A DNA stretch of 64,000 bases from Enhygromyxa salina (lineage in GTDB: Bacteria > Myxococcota_A > Polyangia > Nannocystales > Nannocystaceae): NCBI RefSeq assembly GCF_000737335.2, contig NZ_JMCC02000059.1:37880-101879 (forward strand), in the 5' to 3' direction. Shown here one piece after another: positions 16,939 to 26,247 of this stretch. Position numbers and translations under genes: made by a program. A model generated the notes under the pieces. It was given only the letters and a program-made list of their open reading frames with translations, was not told the DNA's origin and did not search any database. Each line of letters starts with the position of its first letter. Positions within the stretch are counted from its first letter, which is position 1.

Positions 16939-17775
16939 GTGGCCGATGCCGCCGTCCGCAAGCGCGACTCGCAGCCTCGGCTGCCAACCCGGGGAGATGC
17001 GATCGACGTCGCAGCCGGCCGCGAGGTCGTGCTCGAAGCCCGCGACGTCGACATGGCCTTCGGCCCCAAGCAGATCTTCAGCGGCCTCAACCTGAAGGTC
17101 TACGAGGGCGAGGTGCTCGTGATCATCGGGTTCTCGGGCTCGGGCAAGAGCGTGCTGCTCAAGCTGCTCAGCGGGCTGCTCGAGCCGGTCAGCGGCGAGG
17201 TGTTCTACCGCGGTCGAGACCTCAGCGAGATGGATGACCAGGCGCTCGTCGAGATGCGCAAGTCGATGTCTCACGTGTTCCAGAGCAACGCGCTGTTCGA
17301 CTCGATCAACGTGCTCGAGAACGTTGGCTACGGCCTGCTCGAGCACACCAAGATGACCGACGCCGAGATCCGGGCCCGGGTCACAGAGTGCTTGGCGTGG
17401 GTCGGCCTTGGCGAGGAGGTGCTGATGCGGATGCCCGCCCAGCTGTCGGGCGGCATGCAAAAGCGGGTGGGCTTGGCTCGCGCGGTTGCGACCGTGCCCA
17501 ACACGATCTTGTACGACGACCCAACCGGCGGCCTGGATCCGATCAGCGTCACGCGGATCGGCGACATGATCGAGAATTTGCAGTCAGAGCTGCGCCTGAC
17601 CTCGGTCATGGTCAGCGGCGACATGAAGATCGTGTTCCGCGTGGCCGACCGGATCGCCCTGATCCACAGGGGTCACGTCGCGCATCTGGGCACCCCCAAC
17701 TACTTTCGCGAGTGCGACGCCCCCGAGGTGATCGAGTTCGTGCGCGACCCCGAGGGCCGCGCGGTCCGCTACTGA
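16939..17775 (+). CDS. MlaF-like ABC transporter ATPase
   Basis: A 278-residue cytoplasmic ABC ATPase of the Mla (phospholipid transport) type. Walker A is GFSGSGKS at residues 64-71, the Q-loop region is HVFQSNALFDSINVLENVGY, the signature LSGGMQKR is at 169-176, and the Walker B/D-loop reads ILYDDPTGGLDP. The usual catalytic Glu after the Walker B Asp is replaced by Asp194, which often lowers hydrolysis. The helical region with QSNALFDSINVLEN is typical of MlaF. No permease (MlaE) or MCE protein (MlaD) follows: the next gene is an HSP90-like ATPase. GTG 16939 is the start. It may serve permeases encoded elsewhere. Confidence 0.85.
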   Translation: MADAAVRKRDSQPRLPTRGDAIDVAAGREVVLEARDVDMAFGPKQIFSGLNLKVYEGEVLVIIGFSGSGKSVLLKLLSGLLEPVSGEVFYRGRDLSEMDDQALVEMRKSMSHVFQSNALFDSINVLENVGYGLLEHTKMTDAEIRARVTECLAWVGLGEEVLMRMPAQLSGGMQKRVGLARAVATVPNTILYDDPTGGLDPISVTRIGDMIENLQSELRLTSVMVSGDMKIVFRVADRIALIHRGHVAHLGTPNYFRECDAPEVIEFVRDPEGRAVRY

Positions 17776-17796
17776 AGGCCTCGGCCCGAGCTGAAA

Positions 17797-19761
17797 ATGG
17801 TTGAGCACTCCACGACCCTGCACAAGACCCGCGTCGACCTCGAGGGCCTGATGAAGGTGCTCGGCGATCATCTTTATTCAACGCCAATGGTGGCCGTGCG
17901 CGAGCTCGTGCAGAACGCCCACGACTCGTGCGAGCGTCGGCGCATCGAGGCCGGCGAGGGGTTTGAGCCCCGCATCAACGTGCTCGCCGATCCCAGCGCA
18001 CACACGCTGACGATTGAAGACACGGGCGCGGGCTTGACCGACGACGAGATCCGTCGCTACCTCGCCACGGTCGGGGCCGGCTACACGCGAACCCTGCGAC
18101 AGCGCGAGAGCCTGGCTGCGGCCCAGGCTGAAGCCCCCGCCAACGACCTGGCCGAAGCCCAGTCCAAGCTCGAGTCCAAGGCCGGGTCCAAGACCGGGTC
18201 CGACGGCCTGATCGGCTACTTCGGGCTGGGCTTTCTGTCGGCGTTCGTGGTCGCCGAGCGGACCGAGGTGTGGACCTGCTCGTACCAGCAGCCCGACCAG
18301 GCTTGGCGGTTTGTCTCGCGCGATGGTCAGACCTACACGCTCGAGGTCGGCGCCGCGCGTCCGGTTGGCACGCGCGTGACCTTGCACCTGCGCGAGGCTC
18401 ACCACGCCCTGGCCAACCCGCTCGCAGTCCGCCGGCTGCTGATCCGCTACGCCTGCTTGCTGCGTCACCCGATCTTCTGTCCGCTCGACGCCAGCTGGCC
18501 CGCCGAGGGTGACGCCGTCAACGCCGATCCGCCGCCGTGGCGCGACGATCGCGAGCTCGCGCCATTGCGTCGGCAGAAGCTCGCGTTGGAATTCGCCGCC
18601 CGGTTCGAGTCCGACTTCGAGCCGCTGTGCACGATCGAGATCGGCGGGGCGGACGGGGCCGCGGACCCGCCGGAGGTCCGCGGGCTGCTGTGGATCCAAG
18701 ACTCGACCACCTACGGTAGCTCCGACAACCGCCGGGTCTGGGTGTTTGTGCGCGGCATGATGATCACCGACGACGCCCGCGAGCTGCTGCCGCGCTGGGC
18801 CGGGTTCATCGGGGCCGCCGTCGAGGGCCTGGGCCTGACGCCCACGGCCAGCCGCGAGGATCTGCAGCGCGACAGCGCCTACGACCGCGCGGCCGCCCAG
18901 CTGCTCGACGCGCTGGTCCTGGGGCTTGGCCAGATCGCGCGCGAGCAGCCAGCGACCTGGCGGCGGATCTTGTACCGACACAACGAGGCGCTGCTGGGCG
19001 CGGCGATCTGCGACGCGCGGCTGTTCGCGCTGGTCGCCGAGCAAGCCACGATCCCGACCTCGCAGGGCGACCTCAGCCTGACGCGCGTGCTCGAGCGCTC
19101 CCAGGGCAAGATCTACGTGAGCCAGGCCCAGCGCGGCGGGTTTGAAGAGTTGCTGTTTCGCGCGCTCTCGGTCCCCGTCGTTCAAGCCCGCCGCTATGGC
19201 GCGCTCGCGGTCACGCGGCGCTGGGCCGAGCAGCGCGGCGTGCCGCTGGTCATGCTCGGGACCGAGCGGGGCGAGCAGGCGCTGTTTCGCAAGGTCGAAG
19301 ACGACGAGCTCGAGCCGGGCGCGGCCGAGGGCCTGCGACGCGCGTTCGCGGCCGAGCACGACAGCGGCGAGGTCGAGGTCGTGCTGAGTCGGTTCGCGCC
19401 CACCCACCTGCCCTTCGTGCTGGTGCCCGATCGCGAAGTCGAGCTCAAGCAACGGATCGAGGCCGACGACGCGGATCGCCGGATCAGCACCGCGGCGCTT
19501 GGCTTGGCCCGGCTGTTCACCCAGACGATCGAGGCCGGCCCGCCGGTCCGCCTGCACCTGAATTTGGACTGCCAGGTGATCGCCACGCTCGGCCGGCTGC
19601 TTGGCACGCAGGGGCCCGCCTCCGCGGCCGCGCCTGCGCTGGGCCTGCTCCGGCCATTGGTCGCGCTGTTGTCCCAGACCGACGAACAGCAGCGCTACAT
19701 GAGCAGCGAGGCGGCCCTCACCCAGATCTGCGAGCTCGCCGAACGATTGCTGCAAGCGTGA
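17797..19761 (+). CDS. HSP90-like GHKL ATPase
   Basis: A 654-residue protein distinct from HtpG but sharing its GHKL ATPase fold. MVAVRELVQNAHDSCERRR carries Asn40 and Asp43, LTIEDTGAGLTDDE carries Asp75, and GLIGYFGLGFLSAFVVAERT is the third ATP-binding motif. The middle domain has VWVFVRGMMITDDARELLPR and SREDLQRD, as in HSP90. The C-terminal region diverges fully from HtpG. It resembles the non-HtpG 'HSP90 family protein' group of bacteria. It starts 21 bp after the ABC ATPase stop and 33 bp before a TPR gene, so the three may be co-transcribed; a client or partner function with the TPR protein is inferred. Confidence 0.85.
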   Translation: MVEHSTTLHKTRVDLEGLMKVLGDHLYSTPMVAVRELVQNAHDSCERRRIEAGEGFEPRINVLADPSAHTLTIEDTGAGLTDDEIRRYLATVGAGYTRTLRQRESLAAAQAEAPANDLAEAQSKLESKAGSKTGSDGLIGYFGLGFLSAFVVAERTEVWTCSYQQPDQAWRFVSRDGQTYTLEVGAARPVGTRVTLHLREAHHALANPLAVRRLLIRYACLLRHPIFCPLDASWPAEGDAVNADPPPWRDDRELAPLRRQKLALEFAARFESDFEPLCTIEIGGADGAADPPEVRGLLWIQDSTTYGSSDNRRVWVFVRGMMITDDARELLPRWAGFIGAAVEGLGLTPTASREDLQRDSAYDRAAAQLLDALVLGLGQIAREQPATWRRILYRHNEALLGAAICDARLFALVAEQATIPTSQGDLSLTRVLERSQGKIYVSQAQRGGFEELLFRALSVPVVQARRYGALAVTRRWAEQRGVPLVMLGTERGEQALFRKVEDDELEPGAAEGLRRAFAAEHDSGEVEVVLSRFAPTHLPFVLVPDREVELKQRIEADDADRRISTAALGLARLFTQTIEAGPPVRLHLNLDCQVIATLGRLLGTQGPASAAAPALGLLRPLVALLSQTDEQQRYMSSEAALTQICELAERLLQA

Positions 19762-19794
19762 GCCGCCCATGCAAGACTTGGGAGCGAGCGCGTC

Positions 19795-22098
19795 ATGAAC
19801 ATCTGGGCCTGGGTCCGTGAGACCAACGCGAGGCTGCGGCGCGGCGAGCCAAACGCCCAGCGCCTCGCGCAGCTGATCGACGAGCTGCCCTCGGCCGCGG
19901 TCAACGAGGCCCACGAGCGGGTCGAGAGCATGGTCCCCGAGGCGCTCGCGCTCGCCCGTGAGCTCGACGAGCCTTGGGTGCAGCTGTTCGTCCGCCACTG
20001 GAACCTGCAGAGCCGCGTGCTGCATCGGCGCCGGGCCGGCGATGAGCTGCGCGAGGCGGTCTCGCTGCTCGACTTCGCCAGCGGCGCCCAGACCCAAGCC
20101 TGCCCGCAGAGCGTGTGCGCCGTGCAAGACCTCGCGGTCTGCTATGCGATCCGCGATGGCCCCGGGTACGTGCCCCAGCGCCTCGCCGTCGCCCAAGAGA
20201 CCCTCGCCCGCATCGATCCCAGCTGGGGCTGCTTCGACTGCATCAGCGCCGAGTATGTGTCTGCGCTGCTCGACGACGACAAGCCCGCAGACGCGCTGGC
20301 CTTCATCGAGCGCCAAGCCAAGCTCGCGGCCGAGCACGGGGAGTTGGAGCCTGGCTTCAACAGCCGGCTCAACCGCGCCCGGGCGCTCGCGCTGCTCGAC
20401 CGCGCCGAGCAGGCGCTCGAGATCGTCGATGGCATCCGCGACCCGGCCCACTACGGTCGCAGTCGGCAGATGGCCCACCGACAGTGCCGCGTGGGGATCT
20501 TGCTCAGGCTCGAGCGCGTCGACGAGGCCCTGGCTCTGCACCCGCCGCTCTCGACGATCATCGACACCGGTGGGCACCTGCGCGACTGGGTCGACAACCT
20601 CGCGGCGTTGATCGACCTGGGCGCGCTGGACAACACGGCGCAGGTCGGCCGCGATCTATTAAAGATCCAGCGCCAATTCTTCGAGAGCAGCGCGTACTGG
20701 GACACCGCGCGCACGGCCTTGATCGGCGCGCGCCTGGCCGCGGCCCGTGGCGCGCGCGTGGTCACCCGCTTGCTGCTCGACGACGTCGACGCCGTGATCG
20801 GGGAGCTGCGGCGGCCGCAGCTGTTGGCGAGCAAGCGGGAAGCGGTCGAGGCCAGCCTCGCCGCGCTCGAGCGCACGCCTGTCTCGATCGAACCCAGCCG
20901 CGATCCAGAGCGCGAGCTCGACCGACTCGCCCACCAAGACCCGGACCTAGGCCAAGACCAAGACCCACAACAAGACCAAGTCGATCGCTTGCTCGAGCGC
21001 GCCGCTGCGCTGCGCGAGGTCGGTCGCGCGGACATGGCCCGGACCCTGCTCGAGGCCAGCAGCGCCGCGCACGAGGGCGTTCGCTTGGAGCTGGCCCAGA
21101 CCCTGCTGGCCGCGCACGATCACGCGGCGCTCGAGTTGCTGGTCGGCAACGAAGACGCGAGCTCGCTCGCCCTGCGCTGGGTGCTGGGCCAGAGCCTGCG
21201 CGAGCGGGGGCTGCTCGAGCGGGCGATCGCCTTGGATCAGGCCACGCTCGACCGCGCCCCCCAAGCCCACGCGTTCCGGCTGCGACTGGCCGCCGTGGCC
21301 CGGGCCCACGCCGACTGGGAGACCGCCCTCGACGCGCTCGAGCTCGCCGCCGCCTCGGTCCCACCTGGCACCCTCGACTGGGACCGCATCACCGCGGCCA
21401 CGGTGCTCGGTCGTTGGGCCAGCGTTCGCGCGGCGGCGGCCCGGCTTGGGCTTGAGCTGCCGGACGGCGAGCTCGACGACCTCGCCAACGAGCGGCCCAT
21501 GGACGCGCGCCTGGGTGTCATTCGCTGTGAGTTCATCGAAGCAAGCGGCGAGCGTCAGCGCTGCTGGGCCCGCCGAACCTCCCCGTGCGGGGCCCAGATC
21601 ATCGAGATCTCGATGCCCGCGGACCCCCAGCACTTTCACGACCGCGTCGTGTTCGAGCCGGTCGATCTCGACGCGCACCTGCGCGAGCCGGCGGAGCCGA
21701 CACGACATCGGCCCTGCTTCGAGGTCGTGGCGATCACCGAGCCCGGTGCCATGCGGGCGTTCTTGCTCCGGGGTCACGACCCCGGGACAGAGGCGTTCGA
21801 GCAGCTCCGCGCGCAGATCCATGCCCAGGGCTTTGGCTTCGAGCGCATCACCAACCCCGGCCGAACGGCCGTTGACCCGCGCGTTGAAGCTGACACCCCC
21901 GACCCGCCGCAGCTCCCGACCGTCGGGGTCTTGGTCGCCATCCCCACTGCGGCTGATCCAGCCGCGCTCCGCGACCTCCTACACAGGGCAACGGCCAGCT
22001 GGCCGCTGCCGCTGCTGTGTCCCGCGCTCGATCAGGCCGTGGGCGCCGACGAGGCGTCCGAACAGGCGGTGGCGATGCTAAAGCGATGGCACCCGTGA
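19795..22098 (+). CDS. TPR-like protein encoded beside the HSP90-like ATPase
   Basis: A 767-residue cytosolic-looking protein without a signal peptide. Most of it is tandem helical hairpins of TPR type (VSALLDDDKPADALAFIERQ, DRAEQALEIVDGI, LERVDEALALHP, ERGLLERAIALDQATLDRAP). There is a Gln/Asp-rich break near residues 385-400 (DQDPQQDQ). The last ~200 residues form a separate alpha/beta domain (RCEFIEASGERQRCWARR, IIEISMPADPQHFHD, ERITNPGR) that I cannot name. Eukaryotic Hsp90 works with TPR co-chaperones; adjacency to an HSP90-like gene suggests an analogous bacterial pair, by inference only. Confidence 0.8.
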   Translation: MNIWAWVRETNARLRRGEPNAQRLAQLIDELPSAAVNEAHERVESMVPEALALARELDEPWVQLFVRHWNLQSRVLHRRRAGDELREAVSLLDFASGAQTQACPQSVCAVQDLAVCYAIRDGPGYVPQRLAVAQETLARIDPSWGCFDCISAEYVSALLDDDKPADALAFIERQAKLAAEHGELEPGFNSRLNRARALALLDRAEQALEIVDGIRDPAHYGRSRQMAHRQCRVGILLRLERVDEALALHPPLSTIIDTGGHLRDWVDNLAALIDLGALDNTAQVGRDLLKIQRQFFESSAYWDTARTALIGARLAAARGARVVTRLLLDDVDAVIGELRRPQLLASKREAVEASLAALERTPVSIEPSRDPERELDRLAHQDPDLGQDQDPQQDQVDRLLERAAALREVGRADMARTLLEASSAAHEGVRLELAQTLLAAHDHAALELLVGNEDASSLALRWVLGQSLRERGLLERAIALDQATLDRAPQAHAFRLRLAAVARAHADWETALDALELAAASVPPGTLDWDRITAATVLGRWASVRAAAARLGLELPDGELDDLANERPMDARLGVIRCEFIEASGERQRCWARRTSPCGAQIIEISMPADPQHFHDRVVFEPVDLDAHLREPAEPTRHRPCFEVVAITEPGAMRAFLLRGHDPGTEAFEQLRAQIHAQGFGFERITNPGRTAVDPRVEADTPDPPQLPTVGVLVAIPTAADPAALRDLLHRATASWPLPLLCPALDQAVGADEASEQAVAMLKRWHP

Positions 22099-22659
22099 AG
22101 CTCGGGGCCAAGCCCGCCATGGGGGTCATTACTAATACTGTGGTCATTTGGCCCCAATGACAGCGAGCATTCAGTGTCGATTTACGTGCCTCGATGGGAG
22201 CGCATAGCGCTGACGCCCCAAATATGCGCAACCCACGCTATTCCAACCACGTTGGAATCCGGATCCACCATAGCTCGTTATCGCGCCGCGGCAGAGGCAG
22301 AGCATTGGGCCTAGCTCGCGCGTCCACACACCTGGAGAAATCTGCCACTCGGTCCTACAAACTCGACTTTATGGCGATAATGGCCAGCAACAGGCATGCG
22401 GGCAAATCGCAGGACTCCACCGCGCGCCTCGAATGCTCGATTCCGCGCTTCCGTTGGCACTGCATCCAAGGAATTCAGCACAGCTTAAATTTTCTATCAT
22501 CAGTGTTGAAAAATGCCCCAGTCCCGTGTAAACATGTAGACGCACAAGCAGTGAGTTGCCCCCCCGGCTCGGCAGATTGATGGCACTCGCATTCATGCGA
22601 CTCAGACCGGGGCCATCAACACATTGTTTGCTGGTGATTGGACATATCGGATCTCCCCC
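22099..22659. other. 561-bp intergenic region of lower GC
   Basis: No convincing coding frame. Near the left end is a near-palindrome GTCATTTGGCCCCAATGAC (22143-22161), preceded by another GGTCATT at 22126; it may be an operator or weak terminator for the upstream operon. The stretch 22470-22520 is AT-rich (TTAAATTTTCTATCATC) compared with the flanks and may hold the promoter of the next gene. Base composition suggests acquired or decayed DNA. Confidence 0.4.
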
Positions 22660-23241
22660 ATGCGCTACATCAGGATGTACAAGGGCAGTGAAGACGGCGC
22701 TCCAGGCGTCACCCTCTACGAGATCGACGCTGAGGGATGGGTGCATCGCCAGCTTCAGGTCCACGCTGACGGGGTTCGCTTCTCACCGGAAGACATCCTG
22801 CTGCGGCGTCCGGTCAGCGTCAGCTACATGGCCAAGCACCCCGACGCCGAAGAGATCACCTCGGAAGAGTTCGAGCTGCACTGGGCAGAGTTCGACCACC
22901 GCAGGCGGTTCCGCGATCGCATGCCCAACCCGTGGCGCGCGTGGCAGGGCCAGATGGTAGAGAGCAAGCGCGTGCTCCGTTGGGTGCCCTCGGGCGCCAA
23001 CCCGGGTGACGGCTGGCTGCGAGTGCCTGGCTTCGTGCGACTCTATGTGTACGGCAGCAGCGACGAAGCTTGGGCCACCCAGCGCGAGCTGTTCCTCGAG
23101 CGTGACGTTCAATGGCACATGCCCACCAGCGACACCGTCGAGCAGCCCTACGCGGCGGCGCGGTTCATCGTCAACGGTCCGGGGCTCGCGGGTGCGCTGC
23201 GCATTGACGAGCAACCCTCGGCTGCAGCTAGCGTGTCGTAG
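22660..23241 (+). CDS. DUF6881-like domain protein
   Basis: A 193-residue protein. Its first ~75 residues (MRYIRMYKGSEDGAPGVTLY, then EIDAEGWVHRQLQVHADGV, and PDAEEITSEEFELHWAEF) match the pattern of DUF6881: short strands, a 'yEID..g...R.v.v..DG' core and a closing 'EEIs.EEFE..W' helix. The remaining ~115 residues are of a different, unrecognised type (VPGFVRLYVYGSSDEAWATQ). No signal peptide. ATG 22660 starts exactly at the domain; no good ribosome site is visible. Such small domains often occur near toxin/immunity or phage genes, but nothing here proves that. Confidence 0.6.
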   Translation: MRYIRMYKGSEDGAPGVTLYEIDAEGWVHRQLQVHADGVRFSPEDILLRRPVSVSYMAKHPDAEEITSEEFELHWAEFDHRRRFRDRMPNPWRAWQGQMVESKRVLRWVPSGANPGDGWLRVPGFVRLYVYGSSDEAWATQRELFLERDVQWHMPTSDTVEQPYAAARFIVNGPGLAGALRIDEQPSAAASVS

Positions 23242-23588
23242 TCGTACGTGTCTCGCTGCTCGAGTGCGTCTCATACAGCCCGACCATGGTCCCGAGTGGG
23301 CCCGAGAGCTCCGGTCCACGCAGCCCGTGCGGTAGTCGCGCCTACCCGGCGGCCGCTCGTTGACCATCACTGCCAAGATCGGATCCGCCAGCAAGGCTAG
23401 TTGGCGACTCTGTGTCCGAGCCCCTGCACGTTTCAAGTCACTGGACCCGCGAGCCATCCGCCAGGGTCTCGATGGCTGCTTGGAGAGATTGCGGGTGGGT
23501 AGTTGCGGCCTGTCACGGTATGCCGGTCGCATCTTTGCATCCTCCCAAAATTGACGGTGAAACGACACATAGTTAGACGACCTAGCGC
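23242..23588. other. intergenic region with nothing recognised
   Basis: 347 bp. Frames on both strands are short and low-complexity. A slightly AT-rich stretch (CCAAAATTGACGGTGAAACG) about 45 bp before the next gene is the only promoter-like part. Confidence 0.35.
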
Positions 23589-26225
23589 ATGAGGGGCCGC
23601 AGCCACCACCTGGGCGTCGGACTCGCCTTCTGGGCGATGATCGCCATGGTAGTGATTCTAGCCGCCTGTCCTGCCGAGGACCCCATGATAGGCGCGGGAG
23701 ACGAGACTGGGGGCCCTGGACCACCCGAGGCAATTGATCCGTTGGACGGAGGTGGTTCCGAACCACCGGGCTCCCCAGATCCCACCTCGACCTGGCGCGC
23801 ACCGTCCACCCTCGGCAACGGGCTCGTACACGATTCCCGCTATGACCTCGGCGCGAGGCACTACGCGAAGAAAGTGACGGCTGCGGAGCTCGAGGCGGGA
23901 GTTGGTTGGGCGGACTTCGTCACTAGCCATAGCGACAAGCTACGCGTGGGGTTTCGGCCGAGTTCCGTGCATGCGGAAGTGTCGCTCGAGGGCGGCGCCG
24001 TACCGCAACTCGCAATCGCCGACCGCTCGGTTTACGTATCCGACGACGACGCAAACTACCGGAGCGAAACGAAGACCTACGTATACTCCAGTCTGTTCAG
24101 TGAGGCAAAGCTCGCGCTGAGCGGCCCATCGGCACCGGGGGAACCCCGACCCACATCGATCGACACCTTCAGCCTGCCGAGTGGCCAAGTCGGTGTGACC
24201 ATCGTGTGGACCTACGACAACAACCCGCTGCCTTGGAAGATCGTGGTGGGTCAGCGGCGGGCGGTGTTCAACGGGGCGCTCGCAGTGTTCCGAAAGACCG
24301 GATTTCGCCCGATCTCGATCGCCAGCCGCAACCGAGGCGGGCTCAGCGAATACGCGGGAATCTTCGTGAGCGACGGCGTGCAGGCCACCGATTGGAAAGT
24401 ATCGCTGGCTGAGCACTGGGCCAGCCTATGGGAGACCGCGGAGACCGAGTGGGGCAAAGGCTACTACGCCTTCCGTGGCACCTATGAGCATGGGTCGGAG
24501 ACCCTGCCCCTGTTCAACGTGCTGTGGACCAAACGTTCGCCCGAAATGAAGCTCGAGATGCGCTACAACATGGACGAGAGCCTGTTCAACGAGCAGGACA
24601 TCCACTGGCGCAAGAGCGGCTATCACCTCGAGACGACCTGCGCCTACTCCGACACCGGTGTCACTCGCTATGCCGGCCTGTGGACCCGCAGCGACCCCTA
24701 TCTGCGTGTCGCCGTAGGTGACAGCCTCGACGAGAGCGGCCCGACCTTCGCCGCACGGTACGCACCTTTCGAAGATAGCGCGATCAAGGTCATGACGCTG
24801 GAAGGCACAAAGAGCCAAGGCGAGTACTTTCGCCCCTCGGCGACGTTGCACATTTTCGAGAAGGGCGAGTTGGTGCTCAACCGGGCATACACCTACGCGC
24901 CAGCCCACTACCCGGACACCTCGCTCAACGCGAAGATGGCATTGGCCAGCGCGAGCAAGTCGATAACCGCCGCCGCGGTCGTGAAGGAGCTCGACACCAA
25001 GGGCATCCCGCTCACGGCGCCATTTGCTGGCACAGCCGGGATCGTAGGAGTTCCGAACATGGTGTCGACGCCGACCATCGTTGAAGTGCTGAGGAATTTA
25101 GGCGGATTCAACGCGTTCGTGGACTCATACTCCAATCCATCGCTCATGAACATGAGCTACCCAATCGATGGAAAGGCAATGTATGATTACGTGGTGAACG
25201 GGCACCTCGACGCAAAAACGACCGACAGTTACTGGGACGCTGGAACGTACAAGATGAGCCAGCTGGGCCTATTCATCTATTCGAACCCCGGTTTCTCCAT
25301 GCTCGGGGAGCTTGTGCGAGTACAGTCCGGCGTGCCGTACGCGGAGTACGTGCGAGATAGCCTACTCGAGCCGCTCAACCTCCATCAAGAGATCTATCCT
25401 GACGCAGGCCATCGCAACGCCGTTGATGAATCTACCCAGGCCGGGCTGCGAAGCTATCTGATCAACAGCGCGCACCCGTACACCGAAGGATGCAGCGCCG
25501 ACGCGGATTGTAGCTATCTGCCGGGAGGGACGTGTGCGAGCTCCAACACTTGCGTTGGATGCGTTGTCAACCAAACGGACCCAACGCAGAATCGCCCGTG
25601 CCGCGGTGTCTCGGCCTGCATTGCTGGCGTGTGCACCCCTCCGACTCCACGCCTGGCCTCCGAGGCGCCCCCCAAACCCGCCAACGGCGATAGTTCGCCG
25701 AAGAGGGCCATCAACGCTGGCCCTGTCCTTGCGTCTGCACCAGACTTCGCGTCCGTGTTCCGCTACGCCGGTCGCGTGTACATGGGTGGCGCGCCACTGG
25801 CTGCGGGCGGCTGGCACGGCGACGGCGAGTCGCTCGGTGTGTTGGTGCGAACGCTCGCCCAGTACGACTTTCTCATGCCTTTCACCGTCGCCAGCCAACT
25901 CTGGGATCCGAAGTGGTGGAATTTCCAGAATGACCGGGCCAGCAAGTGGGCCTACGGCCTGGGTTGGTACGCGCGCGGCAACTGGATTGCCATGGCCGGC
26001 GGGGCCGATGGCACCATGTCCCTCATTCTGCACAATCGTCAGTGGGATTTTACTGTGGTCTTCCTAGCGAACGTAATCGGGAATGGATTTTCCGACTTCA
26101 TCAACCCGCTCCTCAACGCGCCGTTGGGTTGGGGCTCGAGCATGTTGGGCAGTCAGTTCCCTTGCGCCGACGACCCCGCGACGATCACGGGTAACGAATG
26201 TGGAAACATCCTGGCAGCATATTGA
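23589..26225 (+). CDS. polyglycine-hydrolase-like lipoprotein, beta-lactamase fold
   Basis: An 878-residue exported protein. The signal peptide ends in ILAAC (lipobox) and is followed by a Gly/Pro linker. Residues about 70-440 hold repeats of the type 'GFRPISIASRNRGGLSEYAG' and 'CAYSDTGVTRYAGLWTRSD', as in the N-terminal domain of fungal polyglycine hydrolases and related proteins. The C-terminal part is a class-C beta-lactamase/DD-peptidase fold: S454-A-S-K457 is the SxxK motif and YSNPGF the YxN motif, with GGADGT in the position of the KTG strand. A Cys-rich insert (GCSADADCSYLPGG... to CIAGVCTPP) interrupts the hydrolase. It may act on peptides or envelope polymers outside the cell. The codon mix is less GC-rich than neighbours, hinting at transfer. 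Confidence 0.8.
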   Translation: MRGRSHHLGVGLAFWAMIAMVVILAACPAEDPMIGAGDETGGPGPPEAIDPLDGGGSEPPGSPDPTSTWRAPSTLGNGLVHDSRYDLGARHYAKKVTAAELEAGVGWADFVTSHSDKLRVGFRPSSVHAEVSLEGGAVPQLAIADRSVYVSDDDANYRSETKTYVYSSLFSEAKLALSGPSAPGEPRPTSIDTFSLPSGQVGVTIVWTYDNNPLPWKIVVGQRRAVFNGALAVFRKTGFRPISIASRNRGGLSEYAGIFVSDGVQATDWKVSLAEHWASLWETAETEWGKGYYAFRGTYEHGSETLPLFNVLWTKRSPEMKLEMRYNMDESLFNEQDIHWRKSGYHLETTCAYSDTGVTRYAGLWTRSDPYLRVAVGDSLDESGPTFAARYAPFEDSAIKVMTLEGTKSQGEYFRPSATLHIFEKGELVLNRAYTYAPAHYPDTSLNAKMALASASKSITAAAVVKELDTKGIPLTAPFAGTAGIVGVPNMVSTPTIVEVLRNLGGFNAFVDSYSNPSLMNMSYPIDGKAMYDYVVNGHLDAKTTDSYWDAGTYKMSQLGLFIYSNPGFSMLGELVRVQSGVPYAEYVRDSLLEPLNLHQEIYPDAGHRNAVDESTQAGLRSYLINSAHPYTEGCSADADCSYLPGGTCASSNTCVGCVVNQTDPTQNRPCRGVSACIAGVCTPPTPRLASEAPPKPANGDSSPKRAINAGPVLASAPDFASVFRYAGRVYMGGAPLAAGGWHGDGESLGVLVRTLAQYDFLMPFTVASQLWDPKWWNFQNDRASKWAYGLGWYARGNWIAMAGGADGTMSLILHNRQWDFTVVFLANVIGNGFSDFINPLLNAPLGWGSSMLGSQFPCADDPATITGNECGNILAAY

Positions 26226-26247
26226 TAAACACGGCACGGAGACGACC

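Noticed and set aside
17797..19761. Second htpG copy
   Set aside because: Only the ATPase motifs and part of the middle domain are shared; the C-terminal region is different, so it is a separate family.
17878..20577. 899-codon minus-strand frame opposite the HSP90-like and TPR genes
   Set aside because: Composition is that of an antisense shadow, and it would span two genes whose own frames have clear domain motifs.
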